Positions 17,901 to 25,574 of a DNA stretch of 64,000 bases are shown here, in pieces. Source of the stretch: an uncultured Clostridia bacterium (GTDB lineage Bacteria; Bacillota; Clostridia; UBA1212; UBA1255); NCBI GenBank assembly GCA_904420095.1, contig CAJFUB010000043.1, forward strand, positions 1 to 64,000. The letters are read 5' to 3'. Numbering within the stretch: position 1 is the stretch's first letter; each line of letters starts with the position of its first letter. The translations under genes and the position numbers were made by a program. Below the pieces are notes generated by a model, which saw only the letters and a list, made by a program, of their open reading frames with translations, ran no database searches and had not been told where the DNA came from.

Positions 17901-20588
17901 CCAGAGCAGACTGGGGATCCCAAATAAAAACGGGGCAAACAGTACGGCCGCCGCGAAGCTGAACCACATCGTTTTACAATAATAGGAAGGCGTATCGCCG
18001 ATGCTGCGCTCTGCATCCGAGGAAACGACCCATTCCAGCATCTTCTTTCTGCTGACAAAGGTTCTCCAGACTGCCCGCACCGCAGCGTCGCAGTGGTAAT
18101 AGGCCCGGTGCGGCAGAAAAAGAAACTCAAAAAATGCGCGGAGCAGTCGGCGCGGTCCGGTTCCTCCCGCCGAGAAAAAAACGGCCAGAACGGTAATCAG
18201 CACCCACAAAAACGCGTATTTTCTGAGGAAAATCATCCCGATCGCAAACAGCAGAAAGATAGCGGCGGGCAGCAGGCTCCGAATCAGGTTCATATCCATT
18301 TTAAACAGAGAATAATAATTCAGCGGATTGTTTTTCATCGCGCCCGAACCGTCTTCAAACCGTTTTCTGCGGAACGGAAGAAGCTGCCAATCCCCGCGTA
18401 CCCAGCGGTGCTGCCTTTTTACAAAGCTTCCGTAGCTCCGTGGGAAATGATCATACAGATGTACGTCGGAGACGAATGCTGTACGCAGGAACGAGCCCTC
18501 GATTAGATCGTGGCTCAATATGCTATTTTCGCGGAAGCGCCCCTCCAGAAGTCCGTTGAATACGTACGGGTCATACATGCCCTTCCCCGTATAAATCCCC
18601 TCATTGCAGATGTCAAAATAAAAATCCGATGTTTTGCATTGATAGGAGTCATAGCCTTCGTCATCACAATATATTTTTTCAAACGGCGTTGCATGCTGCC
18701 GGTCCAGGCCGGCGGGCGTCACCGCAGGCTGAAGCAGCGCATAGCCTTTCGTAACGACGGGTTCCGAGCGTACGTAGGAAATCTGCGGACGGTTCAGCGG
18801 ATGATGCATGATCTGTGCCATTCTAATGGCCGTATCGATCGGGATAATGGTGTCGGCATCTACGGTCAGTACATAATTGACGCGCGGGAGCCTGCCTTCT
18901 ATGATTGCGCGGTTCAGCTCGATCAGCGCACCGCGCTTCCGCTCCGCGCCCATCCATGTACGGTCTCCCTCGTAATATACCCGTTCTCTAACCATCACAT
19001 GAAATTTTTCGGTTTCCTCCCGGCGCGGAAAGCTTTTCTCCAAATTCCGCACGGCCCGCCGCGCATATTGTATGAGCTCCTCGTCTCCCGGCCGCGTCTT
19101 GCTTTCACTCTCCGGCAGATCGCCGAGGATGGTAAAATAGATTCCCGTCTGCGGGTTGGCCCAGGCAGCGGCTTCCAGCTGTTTTACGATTTCATCGACA
19201 CGTTTTTTGGAATTGAGCAGGCAGGGGATTACGATCATGATTTTGCAGTCCTCCGGCAGGATTCCCTGAAAATCCAGTTCCGGCAGTGAAAATGGCATTC
19301 GTTTCTCCAGATACATATTTTGTGCGATCGTAAGCGCAAGATTCAGGCCGATCAGGAGGATCAGCCCGACGGTAATGAGGATCAGCGGAAGCCCTGCCCA
19401 TCCGTACCGGGCGGCCGAAAGCCGGATTGTATAAACCGCCGGACAAAACGCCAGCACCGCCGTAACGAAAAAGAGCATGAACAGAAACGATCGAAACTCG
19501 TTTTTTCTGGTATATTCCTCATAAATGTATTTTCCGACGTGGGTTCCTTCTTTTTCCGCCTGTTCAACGATTTTCAGCGCAAACGCTTCCGGCGTTTCTC
19601 CGCGGCGCCGCGCGCATACGCGCACGAGCCGGACGTACTCCCCTCTTGATTTGGAGGTCATTTTTCTGAAAATTCCGGAGGGATCCCGATTCAGGATCTG
19701 TTCCGTCACGCATAGGACAGATGTAATTTTATCCCAATCCAGAGAATTCAGCCCATGAAGGCTTTTAATGGCGTTCCCTGCGGAAATCCCCATAGAAATG
19801 CGCGTACTGTGCTCGCGTGCGATCAGCTCTTCAACCGTAGTCCCCTTTGCAGCCAGCTTTTTAGACAGCGCCGCGCGGATCACGGCGCTTCCCGCGCCGC
19901 TGCTCTGCTCGCTTCCCTCATATTCCGCAGAAATTCGCAGTATGGTTTCCGCAAACACGGGAGAAAGCAAATCCTCGTTTTCAAACAGCACATCCGCCGA
20001 ACGTCTCCGCCCGTTTTCCATGTCTCCCGTATAGGAGAGAAATTCCCGGAAAATGCGCTCGGCCTCTTTTCGGTCTTTATAAATGGAGTCCGAAATTTCG
20101 CAGATTTCGGCGAGTCTCTTAAGCAGCGCCACCTTCAGCATATGGCAGAGGCAGGCAAGCTCGTTTGTTGTAAGCGGCTTTACCTTTTCATAATGAGAAA
20201 CAAAATCTATGATTTCCGTTTCTCCTATGCGGCCGTCCGTATGCGCAGCAATTTCGGCCGCGATCTCGTACACGCTGAAAGCGCTGCTCGTTTTCCCAAT
20301 GCTTTTCACCAGTTTCCTGCTTTCCTCGGAATCGGCGGATTCAGCGGCCTCGTTAATCAGGTGGAAATTATCTCCGATCCATTCGTCGGAAGGAATCGAA
20401 TGGATGCCGCCGGCTGCGGCTTCGCCGCCGGATATAATGCGCGTATACGTATCGGCAATCATATCTGCGCACTTTGCCACATTCGGCACGCTTTTGACAT
20501 CGTATTTCCCCATGCGGTGCTTTTCCGCGATATTGGCCGCATGACGGATATATTCACTTCTTGTTAACAGCGTATCCTCAAGAATCAT
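14979..20588 (-). CDS. ndvB: Cyclic beta-1,2-glucan synthase, N-terminal (GT84) part
   Basis: A 1869-residue membrane protein. After about 370 mainly helical residues come two membrane helices (about 375-435) and a GT84 glycosyltransferase with VLTVDADTIIPID (metal-binding DxD), SHDLIEG and QHRWVRGDWQ. More membrane helices follow (about 770-910), then the middle cyclisation domain (starting near SPVYCVAHRTSPTNIGFLIV) and a beta-sandwich belonging to the GH94 region. It ends where full-length NdvB-type proteins pass into the GH94 catalytic part, which is encoded by the next gene. The enzyme makes cyclic beta-1,2-glucan from UDP-glucose. GAGGTGG precedes ATG 20588. Together the two chains (about 2590 residues) equal a normal enzyme. 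Confidence 0.88.
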   Translation of the reverse strand: MILEDTLLTRSEYIRHAANIAEKHRMGKYDVKSVPNVAKCADMIADTYTRIISGGEAAAGGIHSIPSDEWIGDNFHLINEAAESADSEESRKLVKSIGKTSSAFSVYEIAAEIAAHTDGRIGETEIIDFVSHYEKVKPLTTNELACLCHMLKVALLKRLAEICEISDSIYKDRKEAERIFREFLSYTGDMENGRRRSADVLFENEDLLSPVFAETILRISAEYEGSEQSSGAGSAVIRAALSKKLAAKGTTVEELIAREHSTRISMGISAGNAIKSLHGLNSLDWDKITSVLCVTEQILNRDPSGIFRKMTSKSRGEYVRLVRVCARRRGETPEAFALKIVEQAEKEGTHVGKYIYEEYTRKNEFRSFLFMLFFVTAVLAFCPAVYTIRLSAARYGWAGLPLILITVGLILLIGLNLALTIAQNMYLEKRMPFSLPELDFQGILPEDCKIMIVIPCLLNSKKRVDEIVKQLEAAAWANPQTGIYFTILGDLPESESKTRPGDEELIQYARRAVRNLEKSFPRREETEKFHVMVRERVYYEGDRTWMGAERKRGALIELNRAIIEGRLPRVNYVLTVDADTIIPIDTAIRMAQIMHHPLNRPQISYVRSEPVVTKGYALLQPAVTPAGLDRQHATPFEKIYCDDEGYDSYQCKTSDFYFDICNEGIYTGKGMYDPYVFNGLLEGRFRENSILSHDLIEGSFLRTAFVSDVHLYDHFPRSYGSFVKRQHRWVRGDWQLLPFRRKRFEDGSGAMKNNPLNYYSLFKMDMNLIRSLLPAAIFLLFAIGMIFLRKYAFLWVLITVLAVFFSAGGTGPRRLLRAFFEFLFLPHRAYYHCDAAVRAVWRTFVSRKKMLEWVVSSDAERSIGDTPSYYCKTMWFSFAAAVLFAPFLFGIPSLLWIAAPYAAYFLSVRAKGPETVSVSGPARKSFRILARKIWAFYDDYAVENENYLPPDNVQFSPVYCVAHRTSPTNIGFLIVSVLIAERLGYLSSGEMTERLSAILDTIDRMERWNGHIYNWYDTITLQPLEPRYVSSVDSGNLAAALLTAASLLRSRTENAREENPRRRAAEGLLDTIYCLNEIALPEHRVEAALLEDYLAKDENEGELLRIVRYYQENLHIIPEEKADAHSFRCKLLKMTQRLWESLNGAEENCGFESKARELADRLTRAALRMDFKVLYGKQCRHLHIGYNHTTGEFSPSYYDMLMSEARLTSYVAMGKGDIGAEHFTALARRWNDDNTLLLSWSGTVFEYILPELFLASPHGSLLRGSVRNMLKTEISQAQGKPWGVSESGYNVLDVNMNYKYKAFGLKALAVKRMRENDTVVAPYASLMACGHIPDAVLLNMEELTKAGAAGKYGFYEAIDYTPGRRGVVESFMAHHLGMSLCAAANLLFDGMLTEAFGKMPMMAAVNVMLTGKMPRRRRTPRKPAASERRALKTVRLPNRAPEKEEDPPVCISGRDAEVLSNGKYSVVLNGLGGGYSTLGEIGITVRRENKAPDGIVFYLNGRLLVPVKCELSSGKAEYTYFTDEADVQQSICVASDENAELRLVRITNKEKEARSVNLTLYCELMLAKPRAYADHPSYTGMFVTTEAQTDRENRTVFLSAKRRRHQPSEPQLMAYCAMSVSDKYKEAVESEMYDTDVLTFQGRNCGLAEPAVFRSQGSHSDVLLAENSGIVLNPCFAVNTKIRVEAGSTVEICYILGAEENGGALTEKLERLKNTERVFELARTRSLIEREHISLREGDLQYFRSFSSKLLYGKKHYSQQLQRKLWSFGISGDHPIVTVMIRHIENASHLEKLVRLWCFYSFRGIKIDLALAVFDNADYISPIHELADSLSLKAMWGCFPVRGDIYVVVPKDGESAKPLIEASNIVFWL

Positions 20589-20616
20589 TTACAATTCCAC
20601 CTCGTTATGCTATTAT
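20589..20616 (+). promoter_or_regulatory. Candidate promoter of queT
   Basis: TTACAA, 16-nt spacer, TATTAT, 44 nt before the queT start. It overlaps the ndvB ribosome site region on the other strand. No preQ1 riboswitch fold is visible in the short leader. Confidence 0.4.
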
Positions 20617-20660
20617 TTACGGGAATTGCAGCATTTATTCAGTAAGGAGTCATTTTCGGA

Positions 20661-21173
20661 ATGTCGTTATATTCATCAAACAGCAAAGTAAAATTTCTGG
20701 TCCAGGCCGCTTTGATCGCCGCCGCCTATGCGGCGCTTACGTATTCCGGCTTTGCCTTTGCCTACGGCCCCATCCAGTTCCGATATTCCGAAGCGCTGAT
20801 TGCTTTTGCGGCGCTTACGCCGGCAGCGATCCCCGGCTTGACGATCGGATGCGTCCTCTCCAATCTGGGGAGCGCTCAGCTCGGGATCTACGATATTGTT
20901 TTCGGATCTCTCGCAACGCTGCTTGCCGCGCTGTTCGCCTATCTGTTCCGCAAAATCCGCGTGCGCGGAATGCCGCTGCTTTCCCTGGCCGGCAACGTCG
21001 TTTTTAATGCTTTTATTATTGCCGGAATGATCGTGCTCGTCGCAGGAACGCCGGAGCTGTTCTGGATCAACGTCGTCCAGATTTTCGTCTCGGAGCTGGC
21101 TGCGACCTATGCGCTTGGTCTTCCTCTGTTTCTGCTTATGGACAGGCTGAATCGGAAATACCATATGTTCTGA
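20661..21173 (+). CDS. queT: QueT-family queuosine-precursor transporter
   Basis: A 170-residue, six-helix membrane protein of the QueT family, the substrate-binding (S) component of an ECF transporter thought to import queuosine precursors such as preQ1. The family pattern is clear: AALIAAAYAALTYSGFAFAY, then GPIQFRYSEALIAFAALTP, and GCVLSNLGSAQLGIYDIVFG. The shared ECF energising module is not encoded here. Start ATG 20661 has AAGGAG about 11 nt upstream. The gene is transcribed away from the glucan synthase and ends 7 nt before the convergent deacetylase gene. Confidence 0.9.
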   Translation: MSLYSSNSKVKFLVQAALIAAAYAALTYSGFAFAYGPIQFRYSEALIAFAALTPAAIPGLTIGCVLSNLGSAQLGIYDIVFGSLATLLAALFAYLFRKIRVRGMPLLSLAGNVVFNAFIIAGMIVLVAGTPELFWINVVQIFVSELAATYALGLPLFLLMDRLNRKYHMF

Positions 21174-21180
21174 AGCCGTT

Positions 21181-21963
21181 TTATATTCCGGTCTGCTTGA
21201 GCCGCGATTTGTCGTCGGGCTTCATCGTGCAGTAAATCCGCATCGGATCCAGCTCCCAGCCGTCTCCGGTGTTCCTGTTTAAAAGCTCGTCGACCGTGAC
21301 GAACCGGTACCCCTGCCCGGCAAGGAGATCCATCGCCCGCAGCGCCGTATCTACCGAGGTCTCGTAATTGTCGTGCAGTAAAATGATATCGCCGTCAAAC
21401 GTGTTTTCCACAATCGTCTGAACCATTTTATCAACGTTGCGGCACTCCCAGTCCCTGGTATCATAATATCCCCAGCAAACCGTGATCATGGGCGCCGCCA
21501 GCTCCCGCACCCAGGGAGCCGTCAGAGCGCTTCCTCCCGGCGGTCTCATGTATTTCGGCGTGCTGCCCGTGATCTCCCGGATCAGCTCGTTTGTTTTGGA
21601 AAGCTCAAACGCGGCTTTTTCCCTGGAGATTTTACTCAGCCAGCAGTGAGAATACGTATGATTCCCGATTTCATGGCCCTCGCGGGCCATCCGTTCCAGT
21701 AGCGCTCTGTTTTCCGCAACGTTCGGTTTGTCCGACGCATAGTCAAGCTTCTCGCCGACCACAAAAAACGTCGCTTTTGCGCCGCGCTCCTGCAGACCGT
21801 CCAGGAGACGGCTCGTCTGTACGGCATTGGGTCCGTCGTCAAACGTAAAAGCGATCATAGGCGGCTCGCCGTCTTCCGCCTTCACTGCGAAAGGAACCAA
21901 AAGCAGCACCAGTATAATGAGCCAGATTACAAATATGATTTCCAACAAATATACTTTTCTCAT
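21181..21963 (-). CDS. Polysaccharide deacetylase (NodB domain)
   Basis: A 260-residue secreted or membrane-anchored protein: N-terminal helix (about 6-28), then a NodB deacetylase domain with TFDDGP (metal-binding Asp), HTYSH (His102 and His106), RPPGG and LLHDN. Enzymes of this kind remove acetyl groups from peptidoglycan or other N-acetylated glycans. All catalytic residues are present. A GAGGAG ribosome site precedes ATG 21963, but it lies inside a stable hairpin (21967-22011), which may control translation. It is the last gene of the minus-strand group tldD-tldE-punA-hydrolase-deacetylase, separated by 92 nt from the previous one. Confidence 0.88.
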   Translation of the reverse strand: MRKVYLLEIIFVIWLIILVLLLVPFAVKAEDGEPPMIAFTFDDGPNAVQTSRLLDGLQERGAKATFFVVGEKLDYASDKPNVAENRALLERMAREGHEIGNHTYSHCWLSKISREKAAFELSKTNELIREITGSTPKYMRPPGGSALTAPWVRELAAPMITVCWGYYDTRDWECRNVDKMVQTIVENTFDGDIILLHDNYETSVDTALRAMDLLAGQGYRFVTVDELLNRNTGDGWELDPMRIYCTMKPDDKSRLKQTGI

Positions 21964-21966
21964 AAA

Positions 21967-22011
21967 AATAACTCCTCACATTTTGGTTTCGTTTCATGTG
22001 ACGGAGTTATT
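21967..22011 (-). promoter_or_regulatory. 5'-UTR hairpin covering the deacetylase ribosome site
   Basis: On the minus strand AATAACTCC(G)TCACA pairs with TGTGAGGAGTTATT across a 16-nt loop, with one bulged base. The second arm contains the GAGGAG ribosome site and is followed by five T. It could hide the ribosome site or act as a weak terminator between the two genes. No known riboswitch is recognised. Confidence 0.5.
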
Positions 22012-22055
22012 ATCTGCATTTTTTTTAAAAGCACACTGCTAATTATTACTAAAAT

Positions 22056-23273
22056 TTATTTTGTCCGGATCAGAACCATGTCGCCGGGGCCGATCTCAAT
22101 GCGCGCGGTGTCAAGCGGCGCAAATCTGCCGGTTTCCGCGTCAAGCCTTTCGGCTTCGCCGTCAAAAGGCATCGCGAATACAGCCGGTTTTTCCGTATTT
22201 TTGTTTGCAATTGCGGTATATCCGCCTTCAAATGTGCCGATCGTAAGCTGAACCGGAGAATCTGAAGATATTTTGCCGGTGAAGCGCTTCACCTTTTCCC
22301 CTATTTCTCCGTAATGCGATACGTCGACGGACTTTTTCCCGTCCAGATATGCGGCATACGCGTGGAGCTCCCGATTGATCTTGCTGACATCGTAATAGTG
22401 CTGGAGCTTTTCCCCCTCGCAGCTGACGCAGCCGTTTCTCCAGTTCCACCAGGAGCCCGGCTCAATCACCGTCCAATATGTAAAATAGGAAAGCATAGAA
22501 GCGCCGTATGCCAGCGTCTGAAAGGCCTCGAAGCGAAGCTCGGCCTCCGTCACATTTCGATACGGACCGTGCTCGATCAGAAGCACGATTACCATAAACG
22601 GAAGTCCGTACTGCGCGCAAAGCGTTCTGACAATTTCAAGATTTTCAAAGAAGCCCGGCCGGTCGATGCTGATCATGGCGGAACGGCGGATTGCGTTTTC
22701 GCGTTCGTCATCCGTTTCTTCGATTTCGTAGCCCTGCGGCAGCGTATCGTGGGTAAAATGCAGGAAATGGTAATGGTCGTAGCTGACAAAGGCGGGCCGG
22801 ACCGTTTCGATATAATCTTTGACATGATCATAATAGGTCGGACTGCCAAGCTGCTCCGCGGTAGCGTAATTGGGTAATAAATTAATATAGCCAGGATGCT
22901 CCGGATCGTATTCTTTTAATTTTGCGATGATGTCTCCCAGCATGCGGAACATGCCCGCGGATGGTTCGTCGATAACGTAATAGCAGGCAAGCGCCGGATG
23001 GTGCTTGTAATCCTCTGTCATGCTCTTCAGCGGCGCGTCCCAGTCGGCCTCGCCGTTTTCGTATTTCCGCAGCGCATGATGCATGCGCCTGTCATGAACG
23101 CAGGCCTTCAGGCCCTTTTCCCTGCAAAGGTCAAGAAATTTGAGATTGTCCTCTGTATTTACGCCGGCGCTGCCCATCGGGCCGGCAAGCGTGAAGCCCG
23201 CGTTTTTCACATCCTCATAGGTTTCCGCATTTAAAAAGGTGCGCGGCGGGCCGTACCAATACGTAATTTCCAT
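22056..23273 (-). CDS. TIM-barrel glycoside-hydrolase-like protein
   Basis: A 405-residue cytoplasmic protein without a signal peptide. MEITYWYGPPRTFLNAETYE, CYYVIDEPSAGMF and FVSYDHYHFLHF fit a TIM barrel resembling beta-galactosidase/GH42-like or related families; the Asp-Glu of YYVIDEP is a candidate acid/base site. The C-terminal 90 residues form a small beta domain (YTAIANKNTEKPAVFAMPF), as in many hydrolases. I cannot name the substrate. Start ATG 23273 has GGAGGTG at 6 nt; an upstream extension in the same frame lacks one. It follows punA by 76 nt and may be cotranscribed. Confidence 0.55.
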   Translation of the reverse strand: MEITYWYGPPRTFLNAETYEDVKNAGFTLAGPMGSAGVNTEDNLKFLDLCREKGLKACVHDRRMHHALRKYENGEADWDAPLKSMTEDYKHHPALACYYVIDEPSAGMFRMLGDIIAKLKEYDPEHPGYINLLPNYATAEQLGSPTYYDHVKDYIETVRPAFVSYDHYHFLHFTHDTLPQGYEIEETDDERENAIRRSAMISIDRPGFFENLEIVRTLCAQYGLPFMVIVLLIEHGPYRNVTEAELRFEAFQTLAYGASMLSYFTYWTVIEPGSWWNWRNGCVSCEGEKLQHYYDVSKINRELHAYAAYLDGKKSVDVSHYGEIGEKVKRFTGKISSDSPVQLTIGTFEGGYTAIANKNTEKPAVFAMPFDGEAERLDAETGRFAPLDTARIEIGPGDMVLIRTK

Positions 23274-23349
23274 ATAAACACCTCCAAACGCTGTCATAGT
23301 AGCATGCCGCCGGAATCCCGTCAAGCAGGCGCATACCGGATTCCGAATT

Positions 23350-24207
23350 TTATTTTAGCGGCCGAAGCTTTGCCAGCCTTCCGAGCAAAGCCGTCATCAG
23401 CTCCTGAAAGCATTTCTCCGCCCGGTCCGCCGTCTTTTGTACCTCCGTATGGGAAAGCGGCGCTGGATTCCGTCCTGCCGCCAAATTTGTTATGCAGCTG
23501 ATCCCGCATACGGGCATCCCCATGTGCCGCGCCGCAATGGCCTCGCAAACCGTGCTCATACCGACGGCATCGGCCCCCAAGAGCTCCATCATGCGGATTT
23601 CTGCCGGCGTCTCATACTGCGGACCGGGCGTTTGCAGATAAACGCCCTCCTTCAGCACAAGCCCGACCTCCTCTGCGGATTCTTTTGCCGCAAAAGCGAG
23701 CTCCGGTGAATAGACGGCCGTCATATCCGTAAAACGGCTGCCCAGCTCATCCAAATTTTCTCCCCGAAGCGGAGACGGTACAAAGCTCGAGATATGATCT
23801 CGGATCAGCATAAAATCTCCGGGGCGAAAATCGCGATTGATCCCGCCCGCGGCATTTGTCAAAATCAAATTTTCCGCGCCGAGCAGCCGCATCACACGAA
23901 TCGGCAGAACCGTATCTGCCGCCGAGTATCCCTCATACATGTGGATGCGTCCCTGCATCAGAACCACCGGAACGCCCTGTACAACTGCAAAAACAAATTT
24001 TCCCGCATGTCCGGGAACGGTCGACACGGGAAAGCCCGGGATTTCCGAATACTCGATTTCAAATTCCGCTAAAACGGATTGGCTCTTTGCATAGCCCCCA
24101 AGCCCCGATCCAAGCACCGCCGCGGCAGCCGGGCGGAACGTTCCGATCTTTTTCTTCAGATACGCCGCGGCAGAAGCCGCACGTCTGTATTCACAACTGT
24201 CAAGCAT
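23350..24207 (-). CDS. punA: Purine nucleoside phosphorylase
   Basis: A 285-residue trimeric-type (PNP/MTAP family) phosphorylase that splits purine nucleosides with phosphate into base and ribose-1-phosphate. Family landmarks are in order: AAVLGSGLGGYA, VPGHAGKFVFA, GRIHMYEGYSAAD, LTNAAGGIN (purine site), TPGPQYETPAEIRM and the GADAVGMSTVCE motif. ATG 24207 lies 7 nt after the tldE stop; an AGGAG sits 12 nt upstream, inside the end of tldE, so translation is probably coupled. An upstream in-frame GTG at 24231 also exists but would lack a ribosome site. Confidence 0.93.
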   Translation of the reverse strand: MLDSCEYRRAASAAAYLKKKIGTFRPAAAAVLGSGLGGYAKSQSVLAEFEIEYSEIPGFPVSTVPGHAGKFVFAVVQGVPVVLMQGRIHMYEGYSAADTVLPIRVMRLLGAENLILTNAAGGINRDFRPGDFMLIRDHISSFVPSPLRGENLDELGSRFTDMTAVYSPELAFAAKESAEEVGLVLKEGVYLQTPGPQYETPAEIRMMELLGADAVGMSTVCEAIAARHMGMPVCGISCITNLAAGRNPAPLSHTEVQKTADRAEKCFQELMTALLGRLAKLRPLK

Positions 24208-24214
24208 TTTACAT

Positions 24215-25534
24215 TCACACTCCTGCCACACTCACGCCGTCTAAACGGACGGCATACGGTCCCTCGTACGTATGATCCTTATAGCGCTCCTTGGAAAAAG
24301 CCAGTGTTTTCTGCGCCTCCAGAATGTTTCCGCTGATCGAGCCTCCGGTGAAAAGACGGACACGGGACGTTCCATCCTCCGACGTTTCGTATAAATAAGC
24401 GAGACGAATTTCCCCGCAGAACTGTCCCGACAGCGCGTCCATCTGAAAATCAGAAAATGCTGCCACAGAAAGGACCGCGCTTCCCGGCAGCCCCGTTCCC
24501 GCCTTTAACTCCTCCAAGGACATGGAACCGTTCCGGCACTCCAGCGCAGAATACTCTCCCGTGGCCGGAATCCCGAGATAATACGCATAGCGCGCGCCGC
24601 AGTGGATCGTTTTGAGAACGCCCCCCTCTGAAAGGACCTTGTCCTGCATGCGGATTCCCTCCGCGCTGCAGGGCTCCGTTGCTTTCAGAAGCAGCTCCAG
24701 CTTTTCTCCTTTCACGTCCGCCTCGTCTCCCTGAAGAAAACAGCCTTCCCGGAACGAGGAATAGCCTGCGTAAATCATACCGCCCTGTGTTCTCGCCGTG
24801 TAATAGCGAAGCAGCTCCCCTACCTGTGCGCCCGACAGGATTACGGCGTATCGCCCAGCCGGAGGAGGCGCGCAGGCGGCTGCGCGGTCCCGCGCATTTT
24901 TCAGCGCGGCGCGCGCCTTCTCTGCAAGCTGCCCGTATTCCGGAGCGCGATAGGAAAACGACGTATGCAGCTCGATATCCTGCCCGTCGGCAATACACTG
25001 CGTAACAAATTCCCCGTGAAAGGAATACTTCACATAACTGATATCAATCCCAGTTGAGCAAAGCACACGGATCGCGCGACGTTCCGCAAAAATTTCCGCA
25101 GAGTTCAGAAAGCTTCCCGGAGCGCCCGCCTCTGCCGTAAAAAGCGCGTCCGCCATTTGAAAAGCTTCGGAGATCAGATCATACGCCTCCGCGGCAGCGC
25201 CGCAGCCCGCGCGCTTCTCTGCATCCGGCAGCTCATAAAATTTATTTTTCACATACAAGGCTGCGTCGTATGCCTTCCGCAGCGCCGCTCCGATTTCTGA
25301 CTCCGTCATGTCGGGATAAATCATCGCCGCGGCCGAGCCGCGCATTTTTACTCCGCCGCTTTCAAAATCTCTGTAAACCGTCACCGTACAGTCGGCAACA
25401 TCCGTACTTCTTACGATGTCAAGGTCCTTTTTGATATAAAATAACTCTGCCGACTGTTTCCGGCTTTCGTTGATTCTGTAGTGTTCGATCCCTGCGCCCT
25501 GCAGCTGCGTCCGGATCCGTTCCGTTATGTTCAT
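24215..25534 (-). CDS. pmbA: TldE/PmbA-like subunit of a TldD/E protease
   Basis: A 439-residue member of the TldD/PmbA family. The family fold is seen at the N-terminus (TVTVYRDFESGGVKMRGSAA) and C-terminus, but the zinc-binding HExxxH is absent, as in TldE/PmbA, the non-catalytic partner. TldD/E heterodimers degrade unfolded peptides and process some ribosomally made peptides. It lies 40 nt downstream of tldD and shares its operon. No small peptide precursor gene is seen beside it. Start ATG 25534 has AAGGGAGG about 10 nt upstream. Confidence 0.82.
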   Translation of the reverse strand: MNITERIRTQLQGAGIEHYRINESRKQSAELFYIKKDLDIVRSTDVADCTVTVYRDFESGGVKMRGSAAAMIYPDMTESEIGAALRKAYDAALYVKNKFYELPDAEKRAGCGAAAEAYDLISEAFQMADALFTAEAGAPGSFLNSAEIFAERRAIRVLCSTGIDISYVKYSFHGEFVTQCIADGQDIELHTSFSYRAPEYGQLAEKARAALKNARDRAAACAPPPAGRYAVILSGAQVGELLRYYTARTQGGMIYAGYSSFREGCFLQGDEADVKGEKLELLLKATEPCSAEGIRMQDKVLSEGGVLKTIHCGARYAYYLGIPATGEYSALECRNGSMSLEELKAGTGLPGSAVLSVAAFSDFQMDALSGQFCGEIRLAYLYETSEDGTSRVRLFTGGSISGNILEAQKTLAFSKERYKDHTYEGPYAVRLDGVSVAGV

Positions 25535-25574
25535 TCCGCCTTGCCTCCCTTTCTCCTTTTCCGATCAACTCACA

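Noticed and set aside
20595-20660. preQ1 riboswitch before queT
   Set aside because: The leader is short and lacks the C-rich loop and A-rich tail of preQ1 aptamers.
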